From Pseudofrankia inefficax (GTDB lineage: Bacteria; Actinomycetota; Actinomycetes; Frankiales; Frankiaceae), in the NCBI RefSeq assembly GCF_000166135.1, contig NC_014666.1, positions 4,960,001 to 5,024,000 of the forward strand: a stretch of 64,000 bases of DNA, read 5' to 3'. The translations under genes and the position numbers were made by a program. A model generated the notes under the pieces. The model worked only from the letters and a program-made list of their open reading frames with translations. It made no database searches and was not told the DNA's origin. Below are positions 44,187-53,482 of the stretch, one piece after another (position 1 is the stretch's first letter; the number at the start of each line of letters is the position of its first letter).

Positions 44187-45032
44187 TTGTTCGGGACAAG
44201 GATCGACGTGTCCGCGGGTGGCGCCCGAATCCGCGGCGTCCGCATCGGCTCGGGTCCGCCCGTGCTCCTGTTGCACGGCTTCCCTCAGTCGCACCACGCG
44301 TGGCACCGGGTATGGCCGGTCCTGGCCGAGACGTACACCGTCGTCGCGTCGGACCTGCGCGGCTATGGCGACTCCCTCGCGTTCGACGACGATTTCAGCT
44401 TCCGCGCGATGGCTGACGACCAGCTGACGGTGATGCGCTCGCTCGGCTTTGAGTCGTTCCCCGTCGTCGGTCACGACCGGGGGGCCAGGGTCGCGCAGCG
44501 GATGGCGCTGGACCATCCCCACGCGGTCGAATCGGTCGTGCTGCTGGACATCGTGCCCACCGCGGCGGTGTGGTCCGGGATGGACGCCGAGCTCGCGCGG
44601 GGCTACTGGCACTGGAGCTTCCTGGCTCAGCCAGGGGGTCTACCGGAGCGGGCGCTCGCCGCGGATCCGATCGGTTTCCTGCACGGCTTTCTCGGCATCG
44701 GTGCGTCGATTGGCGTTTTCGCGCCGGAAGCACTCGCGGAATATGAGCGGGCCGCCCTACGGCCGTCCGTCCAGCGCGCGTTCTGCGGCGACTACCGCGC
44801 GGCGGCGGGAATCGATCTTGAGCACGACGCGAACAGCCGCCAGGCGCGCCAGCCCGCCCTCGTCCTGTGGGGCGCGCGCGGAATGGTCGGCCGCGGCCCC
44901 GACCCGGTCGACGTGTGGCGCGAGGTCTTCCCGAACGTTCACGGACGGCCGCTGGACGCGGGGCATTTCCTGCCGGAGGAGGTGCCCGTTGAGATCGCCC
45001 GTGAGATCACGACCTTCCTCAAGGCACGATGA
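44187..45032 (+). CDS. Fluoroacetate/haloacetate-dehalogenase-like alpha/beta hydrolase
   Basis: A 281-residue hydrolase with Asp rather than Ser as nucleophile: Asp97 in VVGHDRGARV, with Arg98 and Arg101 for carboxylate binding, second acid Asp121 (LDIVPT), halide-pocket His142-Trp143 in YWHWSFLAQP, Tyr203 in GDYRAAAGIDLEHD, and His260 in DAGHFLPEE. This residue set matches characterised fluoroacetate dehalogenases such as RPA1163. The TTG start follows GGGAGG. It could instead hydrolyse an epoxide or another 2-substituted acid. It lies between a CocE esterase and a CoA ligase in the mhpD-led operon. Confidence 0.87.
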   Translation: MFGTRIDVSAGGARIRGVRIGSGPPVLLLHGFPQSHHAWHRVWPVLAETYTVVASDLRGYGDSLAFDDDFSFRAMADDQLTVMRSLGFESFPVVGHDRGARVAQRMALDHPHAVESVVLLDIVPTAAVWSGMDAELARGYWHWSFLAQPGGLPERALAADPIGFLHGFLGIGASIGVFAPEALAEYERAALRPSVQRAFCGDYRAAAGIDLEHDANSRQARQPALVLWGARGMVGRGPDPVDVWREVFPNVHGRPLDAGHFLPEEVPVEIAREITTFLKAR

Positions 45033-45093
45033 CCGCCGCGCGTCCTCGCCGCCGCGGCATTTGAGCGATTGCCAGGCTCCGAAAGGATCTGAC

Positions 45094-46632
45094 ATGGGAC
45101 ACGCTGTCGTCTCCTGGCTTGAGCACCATGCCCGGCGAAGCCCCGGCCAGCCGGCGCTGTTGGACCTCCATCGCGGACAGGCACTCGCCTATGGCGAGCT
45201 CGCCGGCCGCGTCCGCTCGGTGGCGTGGGCGCTGGCCATGCGGCACGGGATCCGCCAAGGAGACCGGGTGGCGGTGCTGTCCCGCAACGACACGCGCGTC
45301 TTCGAGGTCGTGTACGCCTGCGCCCTGCTCGGCGCGATCGTCGTCCCGCTGAACTGGCGGCTCACGCCGGGCGAACTCATCGCCGTCATTCACGACGCCG
45401 AGCCCGCGATGCTGCTGCACGAGAGCGCGTCTGCCGAGGCGGCCAGCGAGGTGGCCGCGGCCGGCCGCGTCCCGGCGACCATCGCCTGGGCCAGTGAGCC
45501 AGCCGAGGCGGACGGCTACGAGGTCCTCGCGACCGCCACCGTCCCCTCCACCTGGGCGCCGGCGCCCGTCGATGAGGACGCCACCTGGATGATCATCTAC
45601 ACGTCGGGGACGACCGGCCTGCCGAAGGGGGTCCAGGCCACGCACCGCGGCGTCATGGCCAGCATGCAGGGCATCCTGGTCGCCCACCGGGTAGGGGCGG
45701 ACTCCCGCTGCCTCACTGTGCTTCCGACCTTCCACGTCGCCGGCCTGAACCTGTTCGCCAACCCCGTCCTGTACATGGGCGGCACCGTGCTGGTCGCGCG
45801 CACCTTCGACCCGGCGCAGACGCTCGGCCTGCTCACGAACACCGCCACGCCCGTCACCCACTTCTGCGGCGTGCCCGCCAACTACCAGTTCATGGAGCAG
45901 TTACCCGGATTCGCCGACGCGGCGCTGCGGCCGTTCGTCGCCGTCGTCGGCGGCTCCCCGGTTCCGTCGGCGCTGGTCGAGAGCTGGGGCAGGCGCGGCG
46001 TCGCTCTCACCACCGTCTTCGGGATCACCGAGGCCGGCGCCTGCGTGACGGCGATGCCGCCCGGCCAGGAACTCAGCCACAACGGCACGGTCGGGACACC
46101 TCTGCTCTACGCCCGATGCCGCGTACGCACCGCCGACGACCGGCCGTCCGCGCCGGGAGAGACCGGTGAGCTACAGGTATCCGGGCCGCTCGTGACGCCG
46201 GGCTACTGGCGGAACCCGGCCGCCACCGCCGAGGCGTTGACCGCCGACGGCTGGCTTCGCACCGGAGACGCGGCTGCCGGGACAGACGACGGCCATTTCG
46301 TCCTGGTCGACCGGTGGAAGGACATGTACATCTCCGGCGGCGAGAACGTCTACCCCGCCGAGGTGGAGAACGCCCTGCACGCCCATGCGGCGGTCAGCCA
46401 GGCCGCGGTCGTCGGTGCCCCGCACCCACGCTGGGGCGAGGCCGGGGTCGCCTTCGTCGTCCTGGCCCGGGGCGCGGCCGCCACGCCTGACGGGTTGCGT
46501 GACTGGTGCCGGGAGCGCCTGGCCGCCTACAAGGTCCCCGCACGGGTGCTGCTGGTCGAGGAGCTTCCGCGCAACGCGACCGGCAAGGTGCTGAAGGGCC
46601 CGCTGCGGGAGTTCGCCGGGGACGGTGAGTGA
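45094..46632 (+). CDS. AMP-forming acyl-CoA synthetase
   Basis: A 512-residue ANL ligase: YTSGTTGLPKG (about 168-178), FGITEAG, DRWKDMYISGGENVYPAEVE and catalytic lysine in PRNATGKVLKGPL. The layout follows the medium/long-chain fatty-acyl ligase group. The ATG follows GAAAGGATCTGAC. It is 61 bp after the dehalogenase-like gene and is the last complete gene of the mhpD-led operon. A TTA codon is at 45901. It may activate the acid freed by the neighbouring CocE hydrolase. Confidence 0.9.
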   Translation: MGHAVVSWLEHHARRSPGQPALLDLHRGQALAYGELAGRVRSVAWALAMRHGIRQGDRVAVLSRNDTRVFEVVYACALLGAIVVPLNWRLTPGELIAVIHDAEPAMLLHESASAEAASEVAAAGRVPATIAWASEPAEADGYEVLATATVPSTWAPAPVDEDATWMIIYTSGTTGLPKGVQATHRGVMASMQGILVAHRVGADSRCLTVLPTFHVAGLNLFANPVLYMGGTVLVARTFDPAQTLGLLTNTATPVTHFCGVPANYQFMEQLPGFADAALRPFVAVVGGSPVPSALVESWGRRGVALTTVFGITEAGACVTAMPPGQELSHNGTVGTPLLYARCRVRTADDRPSAPGETGELQVSGPLVTPGYWRNPAATAEALTADGWLRTGDAAAGTDDGHFVLVDRWKDMYISGGENVYPAEVENALHAHAAVSQAAVVGAPHPRWGEAGVAFVVLARGAAATPDGLRDWCRERLAAYKVPARVLLVEELPRNATGKVLKGPLREFAGDGE

Positions 46633-46889
46633 TGCCCGTCGACATGGCTGCCCTGATCGCGGACCTCGGCGCGGTGCCCGGCGACCGCGCGCCGTCGCGC
46701 TACCGGACGCTGCCGCCGGATCAGACGCCGGCCTGGTTCCGCTCAGCAGCCCAGACAGTGGACCACCGCCAGGCCGGGTCCGCCCGCCGCGAGGACGGAC
46801 GGACCCGGCGAGGCTCACAGCCCTGGCCTCAGGACGCGCGCTGGATCGTCTCGGCCGTCAGGGTGCCGCAGATCGGGAGAGCGCCCTGA
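46632..46889 (+). pseudogene. Possible truncated gene remnant
   Basis: An ATG overlaps the CoA-ligase stop by one base (TGATG), and about 37 codons (MPVDMAALIADLGAVPGD...) have the strong third-position GC of real coding sequence. The frame then runs through a terminator stem and into the antisense of the next gene. I do not recognise the peptide. It may be the 5' end of a lost operon gene, or chance. Confidence 0.25.
46773..46809. terminator. Bidirectional hairpin terminator
   Basis: A perfect 10-bp stem GCCGGGTCCG/CGGACCCGGC with a 17-base loop lies between the convergent CoA-ligase operon and binding-lipoprotein gene. Confidence 0.7.
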
Positions 46890-48085
46890 ACGGGCGTGAA
46901 GGCGCTGCCCTCGTACTTGGACACGAACAGGCACTCGCCCGTCGTGATCTTCTTCTGGTTGATGTCGTACGTCTTCCCCGGACCGAACAGACCCAGCCCG
47001 TCCCAGTCGTGAATGCCCCGCAGCGCCGTCAGCAGCGACGCCGACGTCGGGCCCGCGCCGGCAGCCTTCAACGCGCGGACCAGCAGACCCATGGTGATGT
47101 AGCCGTCGTACTGGGCGAACGTCGGTTCACCCGTGACTCCCGCGGCTTTCAGGTCACTCTCAAACTGCTTGGTGGCCGCCGTCTGCATCTCCACCGGCTC
47201 GTAGGCCAGCGAGAAGTAGGAGCCCTGCGCGGTCTGCGTCGCGCCTGGGCCAGCCTGTGTCAGGTCACCGCCGTACCCGGTGGGCAGGAGCGAGGCCTTG
47301 AGCTTCACGCCCTGGTCCTGGAGCGCCTTGAGGAGCACGAAGGCGGTGTTCGGGTCGACGGTCGCGAAGAACCCGTCGACGCCGGCGTTCTTCATCGCCA
47401 GCACCACCGGGCCGATGTCCGTGGTACCGAACGGGAGCTGGATGTTCTCGTAGCCCACCTTGACCCCGGCCAGCTTCGCCGACGCGGCCGCCTCGCTCGC
47501 GGCGGCCTGCGACTGCGGCGACACCGAGTAGGCCAGCGTCGCCAGGTTGGTCACGCCCAGCTTCTTCATCGTCTGGCCCAGAGTCGTGGTGACCTCGTCA
47601 TTCAGCGTCGGCCCGGTGATGGAGAACATGTTCGGCGAGGTGAACCACTCCCGGCCGTCCTGGGCGAACCCGATCACCGGAACGTTGTGCGCGGTGAGGT
47701 ACTGCGCGGCCGCGAAGAACAACGCCGAGTGGGCCAACACGGCGGTGACATGGTTCTGGGTGACGAGCTTCTGCGCCGCCGACAGCACGGTCGCCGGGTT
47801 CGTCGCCGTGTCCGCGACGACATACTTGATCGTGTATCCCTGTCGGGCGGCGTAGTACGTCCCGGCCTTGAACCCGTCGAGACTCGACTTGTTCCCGGAC
47901 GCGGCCGCACCGGTCACATCGGCTAACACGCCGACCGTGATCGTCGCCTTCGACGCGGTTCCCCCGGCGGCACTCGCGCCGCCGCCGGACGAGCCGCCGC
48001 AGGCCGCCACCCCGAGCAGCATGGCGGCCGTACCGACGGCCGCCAGGCCAAACCGTTTCCGCCGCAGGTGCACGGATAGATTCAT
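46829..48085 (-). CDS. ABC-type substrate-binding lipoprotein, paralogue B
   Basis: A 418-residue binding lipoprotein with lipobox VAAC (Cys29) and a mature domain very like paralogues A and C. The ATG starting MNLSVHL follows AAGGGGAAAG; a longer upstream frame is not homologous. A 132-base block (47622-47753) differs from the matching block of paralogue C by one base, and the upstream 283 bp, ending in an operator-like site, also resembles that of C. It has a TTA codon at 54. It is a single gene between a terminator and the divergent hydrolase. Confidence 0.92.
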   Translation of the reverse strand: MNLSVHLRRKRFGLAAVGTAAMLLGVAACGGSSGGGASAAGGTASKATITVGVLADVTGAAASGNKSSLDGFKAGTYYAARQGYTIKYVVADTATNPATVLSAAQKLVTQNHVTAVLAHSALFFAAAQYLTAHNVPVIGFAQDGREWFTSPNMFSITGPTLNDEVTTTLGQTMKKLGVTNLATLAYSVSPQSQAAASEAAASAKLAGVKVGYENIQLPFGTTDIGPVVLAMKNAGVDGFFATVDPNTAFVLLKALQDQGVKLKASLLPTGYGGDLTQAGPGATQTAQGSYFSLAYEPVEMQTAATKQFESDLKAAGVTGEPTFAQYDGYITMGLLVRALKAAGAGPTSASLLTALRGIHDWDGLGLFGPGKTYDINQKKITTGECLFVSKYEGSAFTPVQGALPICGTLTAETIQRAS

Positions 48086-48443
48086 CTTTCCCCTTGTCCT
48101 GTCCACGGCGATGCCGCCGAAACTGCGATGGCTGGCCGTGTACCGACCGCGAGGCGTCGCGACCCGGAGCTCACTGCTGGGCCGGAAGCACTGTCGGCCA
48201 TCGCCAATCATTGAATTCGGGCCAGGATTCGGCAAAAGGGCACACCGAAAGCCCGGGCCTCGAGGCGCCGGAGGATGGCGCGGCGGACGTTCCGCCCCGC
48301 CCCAGAGACACCGGTTTACTCGATGTCGCCGCCCCGCCCGAATGTCGTATGGTGCACTCCATCGTCCTGCTGAACGGATGTATAGCAGGACCAAACGCGC
48401 GTGTCAACGCGGTCGGAGCGCCCGCCGCGGGTGATCGTCTCGA
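48086..48443. other. Divergent regulatory region, duplicated upstream of paralogue C
   Basis: This 358-bp stretch lies between paralogue B and an alpha/beta hydrolase. Segments such as GCCGAA-N2-TGCGATGGCTGG and a later TTGAATTCGGG-like block have counterparts at 61389-61560. An operator-like site sits exactly 283 bp from the lipoprotein start in both regions. No coding sequence is supported. Confidence 0.55.
48368..48387. promoter_or_regulatory. Operator-like palindrome, site 11
   Basis: Halves TGCTGAAC and GTATAGCA flank GGAT, close to the family consensus. It lies 283 bp before the minus-strand lipoprotein and 57 bp before the plus-strand hydrolase. Confidence 0.65.
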
Positions 48444-49466
48444 ATGCCTGGAGCCGCTTTGTCAGACGCAGGAACCGACGTCAAGGTCATCGACATCCGT
48501 GTGGCGGTTCCCGGCGCACCCGTCGGCGAGGCGGCCTGGGAGATCGCGGCGACCGTCCACGTCGACGAGGCGCGCAGCGCGCGATCTCCGGTCCTCGTCC
48601 TTCTTCCCGGCGGCGGCTACGGCCGGCGCTACTTCGACCTGCCCGACCTCGGATACAGCCAGGCCGACCACCACGCCCGCCGCGGGGCCATCGTCGTCGC
48701 GCTCGACCACCTCGGGGCCGGGGACAGCACCAGCCCCGCCCCGGACGTCACCACGCTGCCGACCGTGGCCGCGGCGAACCACGCCGCCGTCACGGCCGTG
48801 CTGGACCGGCTGCGGGACGGCACCCTCGCGCCCGGCGCCGTGCCCCGCGTCGAGGTCTCGGCGGTCGTCGGCGCCGGCCAGTCGATGGGCGGCCACATCG
48901 CCGCCGCGATGCAGGCCCAGCACCGCACGTTCGACGCCATCGCGCTGATGGGCAGCAGCGTGATCGACACGACGATTCCGCGCCGCCAGCCGGCGGCCTC
49001 GAGTCTCCTCCCGGGCCAACCGGCGGCCGACGCTCTCGCCGACCTCGACTGGCCCTGGGCGTTCCACTGGGTGGAGGAACTCACCCCGCTCACGGCGGCC
49101 GACATCGAGGCCGGTATCCCGGTCAAGACGACGGCCCTGCCCTGGTCGAGCAGGACCGTGCCCAGTCTCGCGGTCGCGCTTCTCGAACCTGGCGCGATCG
49201 CCGCCGAGGTCGCCACGATCGACGTGCCCGTTCTGCTGGCCGCCGGTGAACGAGATGTCGTGCGCCCACTTCTCACCGAGGCGGCCGCTTTCACCTCGGC
49301 CCGCGACCTCGCCGTGTTCCGGCTCCGACGGATGGCGCACATGCACAACTTCGCACCCACCCGCCACCTGCTGTGGGAGCGTCTCGACGCCTTCATCGCC
49401 CAGGCAGTGAGCCTCGCCTCCAGAGCGAAAACGCTTCCCACACTCATGGCCGCTGGGCCGCGGTAG
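48444..49466 (+). CDS. Alpha/beta hydrolase
   Basis: A 340-residue soluble alpha/beta hydrolase. LVLLPGGGYGRRYF (about 51-64) is the oxyanion region, the nucleophile is in VVGAGQSMGGH (near 150), the acid in LLAAGERDVV and the histidine in RMAHMHNFAP. I cannot place it in a named esterase family. The start has only a weak ribosome site; an operator-like palindrome is 57 bp upstream. A strong terminator follows, so it is a single-gene unit. By context it is another ester-cleaving enzyme. Confidence 0.78.
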   Translation: MPGAALSDAGTDVKVIDIRVAVPGAPVGEAAWEIAATVHVDEARSARSPVLVLLPGGGYGRRYFDLPDLGYSQADHHARRGAIVVALDHLGAGDSTSPAPDVTTLPTVAAANHAAVTAVLDRLRDGTLAPGAVPRVEVSAVVGAGQSMGGHIAAAMQAQHRTFDAIALMGSSVIDTTIPRRQPAASSLLPGQPAADALADLDWPWAFHWVEELTPLTAADIEAGIPVKTTALPWSSRTVPSLAVALLEPGAIAAEVATIDVPVLLAAGERDVVRPLLTEAAAFTSARDLAVFRLRRMAHMHNFAPTRHLLWERLDAFIAQAVSLASRAKTLPTLMAAGPR

Positions 49467-49488
49467 GAACCAAAGCTGTTCCAGCAGA

Positions 49489-49535
49489 CGGCAGGTCGTC
49501 GGGTGCGCCGTGACCGGCGCACCCGACGACTGCCG
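49489..49535. terminator. Strong bidirectional hairpin terminator
   Basis: A 15-bp perfect stem (GTCGTCGGGTGCGCC and its complement) with a 6-base loop is extended by CGGCAG/CTGCCG after a one-base bulge. It separates the convergent hydrolase and PD40-like lipoprotein genes. Confidence 0.78.
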
Positions 49536-49567
49536 CCGCCGGCCCAGATCAGACGTCGTCTGTCCGG

Positions 49568-51436
49568 TCAGGCTCCGCTGGCGGGCTGGGTGTAGGTGCG
49601 TCCATCGAGGACGGTCGTCATCGTCCCGGTCGGCAGGAACTTGTTCTGCAGGAGCAGGTCCGGGCCGAGGGTGAAGCCGCCCGGGCTGGTCGACTTGCTT
49701 CCGGTGTGCTGGCCGGAGAGTGTGATGTTCGCGTTCCAGGTCACGACCTCGTTGAGAGGCGTCGTGCCGACAATGCTCACCTTCTCCGTCCCGTTTAGCA
49801 CGTAGCCCGGCTTGTCGACGACGTCGCGGAAGGTGACGTCGATGCTCGCGATCGCCGTGTCGGCCGCGTTGTGGGTGATCACCACGCTGGCGCTTCCCGA
49901 CACCTTCCCGTCCACCGTGTAGGTACCGGCTGGCAGCGGCGTCGGCGGCGGGAGTTGCTGGCCCTGGGTCGCCGGCAGCCCCCAGGTCCGGTCGGACGTG
50001 ACGGGCGGCGCCACGGCCTTGCTCGCCGGGAGCGTGGGGAACCGGGCGATCATCGTTCTGCTGTTGCGGCCGCCCGGCTCGGTCGAGTCGGGGCACTTGT
50101 GCGGGGTCGGGTTGGCGCCGCAGGCGAGGTTCTCGGTGTAGACCACCGCGGTGCTGTCAGCCAGCCAGGCGGGGTCCGCGGCCGTGTTCCAGGCGGCGTC
50201 GGCGCCCTTGTTGATCTGTTGGTGGACCTTTCCGTCGGTGCCTACCAGCCAGGGCAGGAAGAACCGGCGGTTACCGTTGTTGCGGATTCCTGAGACGTAG
50301 CCGATGGTCGAGAGCTGGTCGGTGATCGGCGGAATGCCCTCCATACCCGAGATGAAGTCCAGCCTGCCGGAACCGATCACCTCCTCGGCGAGGAGCCACC
50401 TGCCGTCCGGCGACATGGACATCGGGTCCGTGTACTCGGCATGGTCGGTCAGCGCCCGGGACTTCCCCGTCGCGAGCGAGGTCTCCCAGGCGTCGACGCT
50501 GTCCGACTCATAGGCCTGGATCCCGAGCGTCGCGGTGCCGTCGTTGTTCCAGCCCCGGAGCTCGCCGACCATGCCGGCGCTGTTGAAGGTGAGCTTGTTC
50601 CCAGGGCCGACGACGTACGGCGCATATCTGGTGTCCGACGGGTTGTAGAGCGCCGAGACGTTGACGAGGTCGTAGCGCTTGTTCGCCTTGTCGTAGGTGA
50701 GGCGGCCGGCGAACGGGACCTCGCTGAACGTGGCCAGGTCCAGGGTGTCCCAGGCGAGGTGGACGCCGTCAGGACTGAGCCGCCATTCCCGGCCGGTCAG
50801 GCCGCGCAGCGGCTTCGTGCCCCAGTAGATCGGGGCGATGCGGGTGTTGGCGGGCGTGCACCGCGGGTCCGTCACGGCGTAGTCGGCGCCGTTCTGGCCG
50901 CATTCGAGTATCCCGTTTCCGACGAGCACGTGCCTGCCGTCGGGCAGTTCGTGCGCGGGCGGGTAGGGGAACTGGGTCGGGTCGATGTCGGCGCCGAAGG
51001 CGACCCCGCAGGTGATGCACTTCCAGGCGTTACCGTCGGCGAACGTCGTGCCGTCGGTCCTGACGACGATGACCTGTGGGCCGTTGTAGACACTGGCCGG
51101 GCTCGGCGCGGCGGGCGCGCCGGCATACGTGATGCCCAGCAGCACGTAGTGGGGGTCCCAGTAGAAGCCCGGCGAGCCGAGGCCACCCCAGTTCGCGGAG
51201 ACACAGCCCGTCGGGCTAGCGCATATGCCGTCCGCCGGGACGGTCGGCGGGACCGGAAGCTCCGAGAACTTGACCGGAATGTTGGTCGATGCCGGCGACG
51301 CGGGGGTGGACTGGGGCGACGACGAGGTACACCCCTGCACGGCTAATGCGGCGGCTACCGCGACCGTCAGCACGCCTAAGAGACCGCGCCACCTTCTTCC
51401 CTGAAGTTTTCGGCGCGGCGAACTGCTTTTCACCAT
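49568..51436 (-). CDS. Secreted lipoprotein with PD40/TolB-like propeller features
   Basis: A 622-residue predicted lipoprotein: Arg/Lys-rich start, hydrophobic core, and VQGC with Cys36, followed by a Ser/Thr/Pro linker. The body carries repeated WRLSPDGVHLAWDT, MSMSPDGRWLLAEE and WLADSTAVVYTE-like strands, as in PD40/WD40-type beta-propellers, and a C-terminal beta-rich domain (about 510-622). A CITCG motif and several other cysteines suggest disulfides or metal binding. GAGAGGA before the second of two close ATG codons fixes the start. No catalytic motif is recognised; binding of a polymer or ligand outside the membrane is inferred. Confidence 0.7.
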   Translation of the reverse strand: MVKSSSPRRKLQGRRWRGLLGVLTVAVAAALAVQGCTSSSPQSTPASPASTNIPVKFSELPVPPTVPADGICASPTGCVSANWGGLGSPGFYWDPHYVLLGITYAGAPAAPSPASVYNGPQVIVVRTDGTTFADGNAWKCITCGVAFGADIDPTQFPYPPAHELPDGRHVLVGNGILECGQNGADYAVTDPRCTPANTRIAPIYWGTKPLRGLTGREWRLSPDGVHLAWDTLDLATFSEVPFAGRLTYDKANKRYDLVNVSALYNPSDTRYAPYVVGPGNKLTFNSAGMVGELRGWNNDGTATLGIQAYESDSVDAWETSLATGKSRALTDHAEYTDPMSMSPDGRWLLAEEVIGSGRLDFISGMEGIPPITDQLSTIGYVSGIRNNGNRRFFLPWLVGTDGKVHQQINKGADAAWNTAADPAWLADSTAVVYTENLACGANPTPHKCPDSTEPGGRNSRTMIARFPTLPASKAVAPPVTSDRTWGLPATQGQQLPPPTPLPAGTYTVDGKVSGSASVVITHNAADTAIASIDVTFRDVVDKPGYVLNGTEKVSIVGTTPLNEVVTWNANITLSGQHTGSKSTSPGGFTLGPDLLLQNKFLPTGTMTTVLDGRTYTQPASGA

Positions 51437-51586
51437 CTGCATTCCTCTCTTGCCGTTCCGCGCGGGCCCTGCACCCAGCGCGGATATCGGATGATGCTCG
51501 ACGGGTGCAGGCGCGAGAATCTGATGCGGGCATACCGATATCGCCGACGGCGCCCGATTCGCCGGCCGCGTCACCGGATTTCGGGC

Positions 51587-53263
51587 TCACTCCCGTCCGA
51601 GCGATCCCGCCTGGTGGTCGAACCGCGCCGCCAGGTCCGGGTGGTAGACGACCAGCCTGCCCGCGTGCTCGCGTTTTGCCGCGTACATCGCCAGGTCTGC
51701 CTGGTGGAGCAAAGCGTCCGGGCTGGCCGGTCGCGCGGTGGGATCGAGCGTGACGAGGCCCAGGCTGGCGCGCGGGATGTAGGTCTGGCCCGCCAGCCGG
51801 CAGGGCGTCTGGACCGCGGTCGCGAGCCGCTCGGCGACGCGGACCGGTCCGTCGGGGCCGCCACCGTCCAGGATCACGGCGAACTCGTCGCCACCGATAC
51901 GCGCGACCGTGTCGCTGGCACGAGCGCCCGCCCGCAGCCGCGCCGCGCTGATCCTGAGGAGCTCGTCGCCGGCGGCGTGCCCGAACGTGTCGTTGACCGC
52001 CTTGAAGTGGTCGAGGTCGAGGAACAGGACGGACACGCCGGTCTGTCGCTCGGTCGGTGCACCGTCCGCAGCCGGCTCACTGTCGGGGTCCACGACTCCC
52101 CGCAGGCGCCGGGTGAACAGCGCCCGGTTCGCCAGACCGGTCAGCGGGTCATGAAACGCCAGGCGCTGCAGCTGGGTCCCGCGTTCCCTCACCTCGGCGA
52201 GCAGGCCGGTGTTCTCGGCGATGGTGAGCATCTGCCGGGCGAGCGCCAGCACGAGCAAGGACACGAGGCCGTATGACTCAAGTCGGTCGACCGTTGCTCC
52301 GGTCGCCCTCCTGCCAAGGACCAGCAGACCGGCGACAACGAGCACGGCGTAGGGCAGCGCGGCGTGCGCCCACATCGTCCGTGGACCGGGTGGAGCCCGG
52401 TCATCCAGATCCACCGAGGCCGGCATCGGCGCCAATGCGGCAAGAGCGATCAGCAGTAGCGAGGCGATGAACGGGATGAGGCTCCACGCGGGAAGGTCGT
52501 AGCGGCCGTGGGCGGTCCGGTAGACGAAGACGCTGTTCGTCAGGCCGTAGACCAGCAGGCCGCCGCCCAGCAACGCCGAGGTCAAGGGGGACCGCGGCCG
52601 CCGGAAGGTCGCGATCAGGAGGACGGCCGCCGCGAGGGCCAGCACGGTCACCTGCTGAACCAGGGAGGCCGTCAACACCACGGGGTCGAGCCCGGCGGAC
52701 CGGGCGACCGCCTGAAGCACCGTCCCCCATTCGAGGAGGAGAAGCGAACCGACGATCAGCACGCTGTCCATCACCACGATGGCATGCCAGCGACCCGCCC
52801 CGCCTCGCCGCCCTCGCCCGGTCCTGCCCTCCACCCGACAGGTGGGCAGGGACAGCAGTCCGGCGAGCGCCAGCCCGTAGAACGCGACCAGGACCAGATA
52901 TCCCGAAGTCGACTGGGCGGCGACCGAGCCGCCGGTCAGCAGCGTCACCAACGTCAACAGCCCGCCCCAGGCAAGTCCGACCGCGAACAGGCCGATGAGG
53001 ACCCGCCATCGCCGGTCACCGACGGCGGCCCGCCGAGCAGTCCAGAAGCAGGCCGACGCGGCGCCGACCTCGGCGACGAGGTCTCCGGCCGTCGTCGCGA
53101 TCCGGGCCGGGCGCGGGTCCAGCGACGCGGTAGCCAGGACCGCGAGCACGAGGAAAAGCAGACAGCCCACCACCGCGCGCCGGAAGGCCCTCGGCCCGGC
53201 GGGCCGACCAGCCGACGGCAGAGAGCCCGGCTCGCCGCTCCCGACAACGCGCAGCCTCGCCAT
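51587..53263 (-). CDS. Membrane diguanylate cyclase (GGDEF domain)
   Basis: A 558-residue protein with eight or nine membrane spans in the first 380 residues and a C-terminal GGDEF domain. The active-site motif GGDEF is intact at 457-461, and RASD five residues before it forms a product-inhibition I-site (RxxD-x5-GGDEF). FHDPLTGLANRALF and LDLDHFKAVNDTFGHAAGDELL are also intact. No EAL domain follows. It should make cyclic di-GMP in response to a membrane or ligand signal. The ATG follows GGGAGGAG. It lies 219 bp downstream of the CocE-ended operon and is likely a separate unit. Confidence 0.9.
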   Translation of the reverse strand: MARLRVVGSGEPGSLPSAGRPAGPRAFRRAVVGCLLFLVLAVLATASLDPRPARIATTAGDLVAEVGAASACFWTARRAAVGDRRWRVLIGLFAVGLAWGGLLTLVTLLTGGSVAAQSTSGYLVLVAFYGLALAGLLSLPTCRVEGRTGRGRRGGAGRWHAIVVMDSVLIVGSLLLLEWGTVLQAVARSAGLDPVVLTASLVQQVTVLALAAAVLLIATFRRPRSPLTSALLGGGLLVYGLTNSVFVYRTAHGRYDLPAWSLIPFIASLLLIALAALAPMPASVDLDDRAPPGPRTMWAHAALPYAVLVVAGLLVLGRRATGATVDRLESYGLVSLLVLALARQMLTIAENTGLLAEVRERGTQLQRLAFHDPLTGLANRALFTRRLRGVVDPDSEPAADGAPTERQTGVSVLFLDLDHFKAVNDTFGHAAGDELLRISAARLRAGARASDTVARIGGDEFAVILDGGGPDGPVRVAERLATAVQTPCRLAGQTYIPRASLGLVTLDPTARPASPDALLHQADLAMYAAKREHAGRLVVYHPDLAARFDHQAGSLGRE

Positions 53264-53482
53264 CACTCCTCCCGCCGGCAGCCCGCCGTCACCCTCGATG
53301 CGCAGACGGCGACAGCCCGCGGCCTGGACACCTGGTCGAGGCACTACGCCGCTCCCGATGGGCTTGCCCCACTCCGGTTCACCGAACCGGCGGGAGGCCC
53401 CTGCCCACGGCCGGCGGATGTCCGCGCCCACGCCCGCAGGGGGCACGGGCGGCCCACCCGCGCCATCCGCGCTCACACCTCG

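Noticed and set aside
51480-51552. Paired GATATC-containing repeats before the PD40-like lipoprotein
   Set aside because: The similarity is short and imperfect, and no second example was found in the window, so I do not call an operator or attachment site.
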